Part shown: piece after piece, positions 57,449-64,000 of the stretch | Layout of the letters: each line of letters begins with the position of its first letter | How positions within the stretch are numbered: the stretch's first letter is position 1 | Origin: Pseudonocardia alni | GTDB taxonomy: Bacteria > Actinomycetota > Actinomycetes > Mycobacteriales > Pseudonocardiaceae | NCBI RefSeq assembly: GCF_002813375.1 | Contig: NZ_PHUJ01000003.1 | Coordinates: 2,418,001 to 2,482,000, forward strand | Direction: 5' to 3' | Length of the DNA: 64,000 nucleotides | Made by a program: the position numbers and the translations under genes | The notes under the pieces: model-generated | The model's input: only the letters and a program-made list of their open reading frames with translations | What the model was told of the DNA's origin: nothing | Databases searched by the model: none

Positions 57449-60400
57449 TCAGCGGAAGTCCCGGGACGCCACCGTCACCGCCAGCGGCATCCGCTGCAGC
57501 CGGTCGGCCAGCAGGTTCAGCACACCCTCCGGGCTGCGTTCGAGCCGGCCCCGGACCAGCAGCCCCGCGCTCCCCAGCGCCACCGACCGGTAGCGCGCCC
57601 ACAACCCCTCCGAGCAGGTCACGTTCAGCATCCCGGACTCGTCCTCGAGGTTCACGAACGTCACCCCGCGCGCGGTCGCCGGACGCTGGCGGTGGGTGAC
57701 CAGTCCTCCGACCAGCACCCGGGCCGGGGTGTCCGGGCCGGCGCGGCGGCCCACCTCGTCGAGCCGGTCGATCCGGACCGCGCCGAGCGCGTCGAGGTCC
57801 GCGCGCAGGTGCTGCACCGGGTGGCTGTCCGGGGAGACACCGGTGGCCCAGACGTCGGAGACGGTCAGCTCCGCCTCGGTCATCCCCGGCAGGGCCGGCG
57901 CGTCGAACCCGACGGCGGTGCCCGGCAGGTGTTCGGGGCGCACCCCCGCGACGACGCCCGCCGCCCACAGCGCCTCCCGCCGCTCCACCCCGAAGCAGCC
58001 GAACGCCCCGGCCGTCGCCAGCGCCTCGGCCTGCGGGCCGGTCAGCCGGACCCGGCGTGCCAGGTCGGGCAGGTCCGCGAACGGGCCGCCCGCGTCGCGC
58101 TCGGCGTCGATGACCGCGGCGAGGTCCGCGCCGACGGTGCGGACACCCGCCAGGCCGAGCCGGACCGCCCGGCCGCCGGTGCTGTCGTCGTCGGGTTCGA
58201 GGACGGCGTCGGCGCGCCCTGCGTTGACGTCCGGCCGGTGCACCCGCACACCGTGCCTGCGGGCGTCGGCCACCAGCGACTGCGACGAGTAGAAGCCCAT
58301 CGGCTGGGCGTTGAGCAGGCCCGCGCAGAACGCCGCCGGGTGGTAGAGCTTGAACCACGCCGAGTAGTAGACGAGCGCGGCGAAGCTGATCGAGTGGCTC
58401 TCCGGGAACCCGAAGTTCGCGAAGGCCAGCATCTTGGCGAAGATCCGTTCGGCGAGCTCGCCGGTGATCCCGTTCGCGGCCATCCCGTCGTAGAACCGCC
58501 CACGCAGCCGTTCCATCCGCTCGGTGGACCGCTTGGAGCCCATGGCCCGGCGCAGCTCGTCGGCCTCGGCCGCGGTGAACCCCGCGACGTCGACGGCGAT
58601 CTGCATCATCTGTTCCTGGAACAGCGGGATACCCAGCGTCTTGTGCAACGCGGGCTTGAGCAGCGGATGGTCGTGGTCCCAGGTCTCGAGCTCGTTGCGC
58701 CGCCGGATGTAGGGGTGCACCGAGCCGCCCTGGATCGGGCCGGGCCGGATCAGCGCGACCTCGACGACGAGGTCGTAGAACTCGCGCGGGCGCAGCCGCG
58801 GCAGGGTGGCCATCTGGGCGCGGGACTCCACCTGGAACACCCCGACCGAGTCCGCGCGCGACAGCATCGCGTAGACCTCCGGGTCGGACTCGCCGATCGC
58901 GTGCAGCTCGATCCGCTCACCGGTGACGGTCGTGACCAGGTCCACCATCAGGTGCAGCGCGGTGAGCATGCCCAACCCGAGCAGGTCGAACTTCACCAGC
59001 CCGGCCGCGGCGCAGTCCTCCTTGTCCCACTGCACGACGGTCCGGTCGGCCATCCGCGCCCACTCCACCGGCACGACCTCGGACACCGGCCGATCGCAGA
59101 TGACCATGCCGCCGGAGTGGATGCCCAGATGCCGGGGCGCACCCATCAGCTGCCCCGCGAGGTCCAGCAGCAGCGGCGGCATCTCCTGCGGGAGCTCGCT
59201 CGCCTCCAGGGCGTGCCAGCGTTCGACGCGCCTGCTCCAGGCGTCCTGCTGGCCGGGTGAGAACCCGAGCGCGCGGGCGGTGTCGCGGATCGCCGACCGC
59301 GGCCGGTAGGTGATGACGTTCGCGACCTGCGCGGCGAACAGCCGGCCGTAGCGGCGGTAGACGTACTGGATCGCCTCCTCGCGGCGGCCGGACTCGATGT
59401 CGAGGTCGATGTCGGGGTAGCCGTCGCGGTCCGGGGACAGGAACCGTTCGAACAGCAGCCCGTGCCGGACGGCGTCGACGTTGGTGATGCCCAGCGCGTA
59501 GCAGACCGCCGAGTTCGCAGCCGATCCCCGGCCCTGACAGAAGATGTTCGACCGGCGGCAGAAGTCGACGATGTCGTGGACGATCAGGAAGTAGCCGGGG
59601 AAGTTCTTCGCCTCGATGATCTCCAGCTCGCGCTGCACGGTGTGCGCCGCGAACGGGTTCTCGTCACAGCTGCCGTACCGCTCCATCCGGCCGCGTTCGG
59701 TCAGCACCCGCAGCCAGGTCGTCTCGGTGTGCCCTGGCGGGACATCGAACGGTGGCAGGTCCGGCGCCACCAGGTGCAGCTCGAACGCCAGCTCCCGGCC
59801 CAGCTCCGCCGCGCGCTCCACCGCGCCGGGATGGCGCTCGTCGAACCGCAGGGCCATCTCCCGCCCGGACCGCAGGTACGCGGTGCCCGCCGCGGGCAGC
59901 CAGGGGTCGATCTCGTCGAGGCTGCGCCGGGCCCGGACCGCGGCGACGGTCGCGGCCAGCGGGGCCCGGTCGGGGGTGGCGTAGTGCGCTCCGGTCGTCG
60001 CCACCGTCGCGACGCCGGCCCGCTCGGCCAGCGCGGCCAGTGCGTCGTTGCGCTCGGTGTCGCCGGGCTCGCCGTACACGGTCAGCTCGACCCGCACGTT
60101 CTCCGCGCCGAAGCGCGCGACCAGCCGGTCCAGCTCCGCCGCGGCGGCCACCGGGCCCGAGCGGTCCAGGGCGCGGCGCACCGCGCCCTTGCGGCAGCCG
60201 GTGAGCACGACGACCTTCCCCGCGGTGTCGGCGACGACCTCGTCCGGGTCGTAGACCGGCCGCCCCTTCTCCCCGCCCCGCATCTGCGCGGTGGAGATGG
60301 TGCGACACAGCGCGCGGTACCCGTCGGGGCCGCGGGCCAGCAGCAGCAGGTGCTCGCCCTCGGGGTCGGCGACGCCGTTCTGCGGGGCGGTCAGCCCGGT

Positions 60401-60790
60401 GCTCAGCTCGGCGCCGAACACCGTGCGCACTCCGAGCGCGCGGGCCGCCTCGGCGAACCGCACGACCCCGTACATGCCATCGTGGTCGGTGAGCGCGACG
60501 GCCTCCAGGCCCAGCTCGGCAGCGCGCTCGACCAGCTCCTCCGGGGCGCTCGCGCCGTCGAGGAAGCTGAAGTGCGAGTGGCAGTGCAACTCCGCGTACG
60601 GCACGACGCCGGGCCCCACCGGGTGCAGGTCCTCGGGCGGCTCGTAGGGGCCGCGGTGGACGGACCAGGCCGGTGCGTCCCCGCCGTCGGCCTCCGGGCC
60701 GTCGCGCAGGCTCGCGCCGTCGCGCACGGAACGACCCGACAGCGCACTCTCCAGCTCCGCCCAGGGGACGTCCGGGTTCTGCCAGCCCAC
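57449..60790 (-). CDS. dnaE2: Error-prone DNA polymerase DnaE2 (ImuC)
   Basis: 1113-aa C-family polymerase of the SOS mutasome, which copies past lesions with ImuA' and ImuB. PHP domain at the N-terminus (ELHCHSHFSFLDGASAPEELVERA), palm with the catalytic acids in PDIDLDIESG (Asp460, 462, 464), finger segment HLGIHSGGMVICDRPVSEVVPVEWA and C-terminal OB region. Length and lack of the DnaE1 C-terminal extension fit DnaE2. GTG 60790 lies 6 bases after TATTCT and just downstream of a perfect LexA box. Read-through of the same frame far upstream is antisense noise. Confidence 0.95.
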   Translation of the reverse strand: MGWQNPDVPWAELESALSGRSVRDGASLRDGPEADGGDAPAWSVHRGPYEPPEDLHPVGPGVVPYAELHCHSHFSFLDGASAPEELVERAAELGLEAVALTDHDGMYGVVRFAEAARALGVRTVFGAELSTGLTAPQNGVADPEGEHLLLLARGPDGYRALCRTISTAQMRGGEKGRPVYDPDEVVADTAGKVVVLTGCRKGAVRRALDRSGPVAAAAELDRLVARFGAENVRVELTVYGEPGDTERNDALAALAERAGVATVATTGAHYATPDRAPLAATVAAVRARRSLDEIDPWLPAAGTAYLRSGREMALRFDERHPGAVERAAELGRELAFELHLVAPDLPPFDVPPGHTETTWLRVLTERGRMERYGSCDENPFAAHTVQRELEIIEAKNFPGYFLIVHDIVDFCRRSNIFCQGRGSAANSAVCYALGITNVDAVRHGLLFERFLSPDRDGYPDIDLDIESGRREEAIQYVYRRYGRLFAAQVANVITYRPRSAIRDTARALGFSPGQQDAWSRRVERWHALEASELPQEMPPLLLDLAGQLMGAPRHLGIHSGGMVICDRPVSEVVPVEWARMADRTVVQWDKEDCAAAGLVKFDLLGLGMLTALHLMVDLVTTVTGERIELHAIGESDPEVYAMLSRADSVGVFQVESRAQMATLPRLRPREFYDLVVEVALIRPGPIQGGSVHPYIRRRNELETWDHDHPLLKPALHKTLGIPLFQEQMMQIAVDVAGFTAAEADELRRAMGSKRSTERMERLRGRFYDGMAANGITGELAERIFAKMLAFANFGFPESHSISFAALVYYSAWFKLYHPAAFCAGLLNAQPMGFYSSQSLVADARRHGVRVHRPDVNAGRADAVLEPDDDSTGGRAVRLGLAGVRTVGADLAAVIDAERDAGGPFADLPDLARRVRLTGPQAEALATAGAFGCFGVERREALWAAGVVAGVRPEHLPGTAVGFDAPALPGMTEAELTVSDVWATGVSPDSHPVQHLRADLDALGAVRIDRLDEVGRRAGPDTPARVLVGGLVTHRQRPATARGVTFVNLEDESGMLNVTCSEGLWARYRSVALGSAGLLVRGRLERSPEGVLNLLADRLQRMPLAVTVASRDFR

Positions 60791-60796
60791 CCGTGC

Positions 60797-60802
60797 AGAA
60801 TA
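60797..60802 (-). promoter_or_regulatory. -10 element of leaderless dnaE2 promoter
   Basis: TATTCT on the minus strand, 6 bases before GTG 60790. Confidence 0.6.
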
Positions 60803-60803
60803 C

Positions 60804-60819
60804 TCGAACGCAAGTTCGA
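60804..60819. promoter_or_regulatory. LexA (SOS) box of dnaE2
   Basis: TCGAACGCAAGTTCGA is a perfect TCGAAC-N4-GTTCGA actinobacterial SOS box placed one base upstream of the -10, so LexA would block RNA polymerase until DNA damage. Confidence 0.9.
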
Positions 60820-61276
60820 ACATCGAGTGCCGGGTTCCGCGGACGGGCGTCGCCGTGCGGGCCGGCCGGCTGCTCCCCAGCGCCGGTCGGCCCCGCACGG
60901 CGGGTCCGGGCTCCGGCGCGGCACACCGGCCGCTCCCCAGCGCCGGCCCGCGGGCCACCCGGACGTACCCATCCGGTGCCGGCAGGTGGTTCGTGGACCT
61001 CCCCGCCGACATCTCCGAGTTCACCAGCCGAACCTGTGGAACGACTGAGACCCCGGTGTGGATCGACCGAGGATCACCGCGGCCCCGGGTCGCGCCGGGT
61101 CGTACCGTCGTGTTCGTGACGCCGTGTCGTGATCGTCGGTTCACCGCACGGCCACGCCCGATGGCGGATGCTGGTCCGACGCCGCGGCGCCCGACCGGTA
61201 CCGCGCACGCACGAGGAGCGCCGGACACCCGGCGCGGACGAGGCCCGGTACCGGGCCGGACGGCAGAGGTGGCTCC
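60820..61276. other. Gap of 457 bases between dnaE2 and the M28 peptidase
   Basis: No gene seen. It contains a 15-base direct repeat (GCTCCCCAGCGCCGG at 60872-60886 and 60932-60946), 60 bases apart, of unknown meaning. Confidence 0.4.
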
Positions 61277-62788
61277 ATGGGACGGGCGAGCACGACGGGT
61301 GGCCGGCACCGGCCACGTCTCGGAAACCGGCTGGTCAGGGTCGCGGCGGCCGGGGTGGCCGTCGTCGCGCTCGCGGCCTGCGCGGACGTCCCCGCGGCGC
61401 CGGGCGCCGCGACGATCGGCACCACCGGCGGCGGGAGTCAGGGGGCCGCGCAGGGCGACCCCGGCCTGCCGCAGCGGCTCGCGGCCGCGGTGGGCGGCGA
61501 CGGCGCCTACGCCCACCTGCAGCAGTTCGAGAAGCTCGCCGACGCGAACGACGGCAACCGCGCGGTGGGCACCCCCGGGTACGACGCGGCCGTCGACCAC
61601 GTCGTCGGGACGCTGCGTGCGAGCGGGTTCGAGGTGTCGACCCCGTCGTTCGAGGTGCGCACCTTCTCCGCGGGCGACGCACGGCTGACCGTGGCCGGCG
61701 CACCGGTGACGACCGAGGTGCTCGGCTTCTCCCCCGCCACCCCGCCCGGCGGGCTGACCGCTCCGCTGTCGCTGCGCCCGCGCACCCCGCAGGACCCGAC
61801 ACCGGGCTGCGACGCCGCCGACTACACCGGGATGCCGGCCGGGGCCATCGCCGTCGTCGAGCGCGGGACCTGCGAGTTCGGCCAGAAGTCCCGGCTCGCG
61901 GGGGCGGCGGGCGCGGCGGCGGTGATCGTGGTCAACACCGAGGACGCGGCCCTGCCCGCCACCCTCGGCGACACCCCGGGGGTCGTCCCGACGGCGGCCG
62001 TGACGAAGACCGCGGGAGCCGCCCTGCGCGACGGCCAGCAGGCGTCGCTGGTGCTCGACACCACGATCCGGCAGCAGACCTCGCGGAACGTGATCGCCGA
62101 GACCACCACCGGCGACCCGGGCCGGGTCGTGGTCGCCGGGGCCCACCTCGACAGCGTGCCCGAGGGCGCCGGCATCAACGACAACGGCAGCGGCAGCGCC
62201 GCCCTGCTCGAGATCGCGCAGAAGCTCGGCGGCTCCCCGCCGGTCGGCCAGAAGGTGCGCTTCGCGTGGTGGGGCGCCGAGGAGATCGGCCTGGTCGGCT
62301 CGACGAAGTACGTCGAGGGCCTGTCCGAGGCCGACCGCGCGCGGATCGCGCTGTACCTCAACTTCGACATGGTCGGCTCGCCGAACCCCGGTTACCTCGT
62401 CTACGACGGCGACAACTCCGACGGCCTCGGCGGCGAGGGGGGCCCGTCCGGCTCCGACACCGCGGAGCGCGTCCTGACCGAGGCGCTGGTCGGGGCCGGC
62501 GTGAACGGCCCCGAGGGCACCGCGTTCGACGGGCGCTCGGACTACGGCCCGTTCATCGAGTCCGGCATCCCGGCCGGTGGCCTGTTCACCGGCGCCGAGG
62601 AGCAGAAGACCCCGGAGCAGGCGCAGAAGTGGGGCGGCACGGCGGGACAGTCCTACGACCCCTGCTACCACACGGCCTGCGACCGGCTGACCAACATCGA
62701 CCGGACCGCGCTGGACCGGAACGTGACGGCGATGGCCTCGGCGATCGGCCGGTTCGCCGTCGACCTCACCGGGGTCCCGCAGCGCTGA
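61277..62788 (+). CDS. M28-family aminopeptidase lipoprotein (LpqL-like)
   Basis: 503-aa exported zinc peptidase. Signal peptide with lipobox LAAC, giving a lipid-anchored protein. A PA domain (about 145-245; CDAADYTGMPAGAIAVVERGTCEFGQKSRLAGAAGAAAVIVVN) is inserted before the M28 catalytic domain: zinc residues in GAHLDSVPEGAGINDNGSG, GAEEIGLVGS, NFDMVGS and CYHTACD. Releases N-terminal amino acids from peptides. ATG 61277 has AGAGGTGG upstream. It lies between imuB and dnaE2 in the opposite direction and is not part of the mutasome. Confidence 0.92.
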   Translation: MGRASTTGGRHRPRLGNRLVRVAAAGVAVVALAACADVPAAPGAATIGTTGGGSQGAAQGDPGLPQRLAAAVGGDGAYAHLQQFEKLADANDGNRAVGTPGYDAAVDHVVGTLRASGFEVSTPSFEVRTFSAGDARLTVAGAPVTTEVLGFSPATPPGGLTAPLSLRPRTPQDPTPGCDAADYTGMPAGAIAVVERGTCEFGQKSRLAGAAGAAAVIVVNTEDAALPATLGDTPGVVPTAAVTKTAGAALRDGQQASLVLDTTIRQQTSRNVIAETTTGDPGRVVVAGAHLDSVPEGAGINDNGSGSAALLEIAQKLGGSPPVGQKVRFAWWGAEEIGLVGSTKYVEGLSEADRARIALYLNFDMVGSPNPGYLVYDGDNSDGLGGEGGPSGSDTAERVLTEALVGAGVNGPEGTAFDGRSDYGPFIESGIPAGGLFTGAEEQKTPEQAQKWGGTAGQSYDPCYHTACDRLTNIDRTALDRNVTAMASAIGRFAVDLTGVPQR

Positions 62789-62810
62789 CCCGCCCGCGGC
62801 GGCCGGTGGC

Positions 62811-64000
62811 TCAGTCGTAGACACCCGCCACCTCCCAGCGGCCGCCGCGGTGCACGAGCAGCAGGGCCGTGCCGTCGGCGAGCACGACCTGCAGCCGGAC
62901 CGCGGGCCCGGGGCCGTCGGGGGCCCACCAGCGGGCGTGCACCGGCCAGGGTCCGGCCCAGCCGGTGACCTCCCGGTCGGGGCCGCCGCCCGCGACCCGG
63001 CGCGGGACGCCGTCGAGCAGGTCCGGCGCGGCCGGGCACACCTCGGCGCCGTCCGCGGCGAGCAACCGGACCGGGACCGGGTCCGGGGGCACCGTCGCCG
63101 GGGACGGTGCCGGGAGTCGGCCGGGCCAGGTCGCCGGGGGGTCGGCGGGTGGACGACGGCCGGGAGGCTCCGGGGTCACCTGCTCCGCATGCCCGGGGGC
63201 ACCGGTGGCGCCGTCCCGCGCGGGAGCCACGGGTCCCGGCCGGGCGGGGACCGCCGTGTCCTCGACGACCCGCTCGTCGCCCCACGGCACCAGCCGCACC
63301 CGCTCGCCCGGGTCCCGGCCGCCCGTCGGGACCGCGGTGAGCACCGCCTCCGGCCCGAGCAGCGCCTGCACCCGGACCAGGGCCCGCCCGGCCCGCTCGT
63401 CGCCCTCGCCGACGTCGCCCCACAGCCCGCGCTGCAGCGCCCCGGCGACCACGGTGTCCTCCGGGGTGAGCCGCAGCGCGACCAGCGTCCCGGAGCCGCC
63501 TCGCCCGAGCCACGAGTCGAGCTGCCAGCGCACCCGGTCCACCGTCCCGGACGGCGTCAGCGGCTCGGCGCACCGCCAGACCCGCAGCAGCTCCTCCCCG
63601 CTCTCCGTGCGTGCGTGCACCCCCAGCCGGGTGCAGGCCAGGCCGTGCCCGGCGAGCGCGGTGTGCAGCCGGGTCGCGAGTGCCCTCGCGGCGAAGGCGG
63701 CCGCGTCGACCCGGTCCACCGGCGGGTCCAGCTCGACCGCCGCGGACAGCTCCTCCGGCGGGACCCGGCGCGCCGGCGGGCGGGGGTCGAGCCCACGGGC
63801 GAGCCGGTGCGCGGCCACCGCGTCGGTGCCGAAGCGCGAGGCCACATCGGACTCCGACAGCGACGCGAACGCCCCCAGCGACCGTAGCCCCAGCCGGCGC
63901 AGCAGGTCCACCAGCGCGGCCCGGTCGACGTCGGGGTCCCGGTCCAGCTCGGCCACCTCCAGCGGTGCGAGGAACTCCGCCGACCGTCCCGGCGGCACCC
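62811..64000 (-). CDS. imuB: Y-family polymerase-like ImuB, C-terminal part (runs off the window)
   Basis: Only the last 395 codons are present; the 5' end with the polymerase palm lies beyond 64000. What is visible starts in the little-finger/helix-hairpin region (FLAPLEVAELDRDPDVDRAALVDLLRRLGLRSLGAFASLSESDVASRFGTDAVAAHRLARGLDPRPPARRVPPEEL) and continues with the C-terminal segment that in mycobacterial ImuB binds ImuA', DnaE2 and the sliding clamp (TPVRLLAADG-like PVPVRLLAADGAEV, WAGPWPVHARWW). ImuB is a non-catalytic hub of the SOS mutasome. A Pro-rich insert occupies about residues 265-310 of the visible part. Confidence 0.88.
   Translation of the reverse strand, partial: VPPGRSAEFLAPLEVAELDRDPDVDRAALVDLLRRLGLRSLGAFASLSESDVASRFGTDAVAAHRLARGLDPRPPARRVPPEELSAAVELDPPVDRVDAAAFAARALATRLHTALAGHGLACTRLGVHARTESGEELLRVWRCAEPLTPSGTVDRVRWQLDSWLGRGGSGTLVALRLTPEDTVVAGALQRGLWGDVGEGDERAGRALVRVQALLGPEAVLTAVPTGGRDPGERVRLVPWGDERVVEDTAVPARPGPVAPARDGATGAPGHAEQVTPEPPGRRPPADPPATWPGRLPAPSPATVPPDPVPVRLLAADGAEVCPAAPDLLDGVPRRVAGGGPDREVTGWAGPWPVHARWWAPDGPGPAVRLQVVLADGTALLLVHRGGRWEVAGVYD

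Noticed and set aside
60791..62824. In-frame upstream extension of dnaE2 to a 1791-residue protein
   Set aside because: The extension is antisense to the M28 peptidase and would run through the LexA box and promoter; DnaE2 begins at 60790.

Overview
The window comes from the chromosome of a very GC-rich actinobacterium. Codon third positions are almost all G or C, GTG starts and 4-base GTGA/ATGA gene overlaps are common, and many genes appear leaderless, with a TANNNT -10 box 6-8 bases before the start codon. It encodes FbiC (coenzyme F420), a DnaE2/ImuB mutasome behind a mycobacterial-type LexA box, ESX-associated proteins and an AccA3-type carboxylase. Gene order recalls the Mycobacterium tuberculosis stretch sseA-Rv3284-accA3 / lpdA / amiB1-punA-pmmB-upp-Rv3311-add-deoA-cdd / dacB1-Rv3335c-trpS / folD / dnaE2 (recalled, not searched). 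Pseudonocardiaceae is my best guess for the family; nothing in the window proves it.

Layout. 1-1340: sulfurtransferase and SufE-like protein. 1508-3872: a three-gene cassette made of a TIGR04222-type membrane protein with a Cys/Gly tail, a DUF692 (MbnB-like) enzyme and a small partner. 3987-6364: accA3 and a GNAT acetyltransferase. 6673-7179: an exonuclease-fold protein whose catalytic acids are replaced. 7348-10149: ESX/type VII-associated trio (EspC-like, PPE-like, EspG-like). 10124-13463: lpdA, a GGCT-fold protein and an M20 amidohydrolase. 13946-15634: membrane Ser/Thr kinase. 15672-22043: purine phosphorylase, phosphomutase, flavodoxin-fold protein, SGNH hydrolase, upp, a 78-aa protein and an Rv3311-like protein. 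22205-25263: a self-sufficient P450-reductase fusion with a TetR regulator. 25394-28004: add and a hendecad-repeat coiled-coil protein. 28281-32839: murJ and an ActP-like symporter with DUF485 partner. 32995-39683: a tightly overlapped nucleoside import and salvage operon (BMP lipoprotein, ABC ATPase, two permeases, cdd, deoA). 39878-45176: SRPBCC protein, D,D-carboxypeptidase, a repeat-bearing gap, YhjD-like protein, trpS and a double HxlR regulator. 45374-51206: a DUF6191-like small protein, fbiC, YbaK-like protein, a pseudokinase, exonuclease III and an SH3-like protein. 51207-57294: monomeric isocitrate dehydrogenase, DUF2252, a metal-box-like small ORF, DUF3017, folD and a GPR1/FUN34/YaaH transporter. 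57449-64000: dnaE2, an M28 lipoprotein peptidase and the 3' part of imuB.

Two threads connect the genes. The first is nucleoside salvage: a BMP-type importer feeds cytidine deaminase, pyrimidine phosphorylase, adenosine deaminase, purine phosphorylase, uracil phosphoribosyltransferase and a pentose/hexose phosphomutase. The second is SOS mutagenesis (dnaE2 and imuB). The least ordinary elements are the DUF692 + Cys/Gly-tail cassette, which looks like a candidate peptide-modification or metal system, and the CYP153-like heme domain naturally joined to a phthalate-dioxygenase-type reductase. A pseudokinase, a catalytically altered exonuclease-fold protein and several palindromic intergenic repeats also deserve attention.
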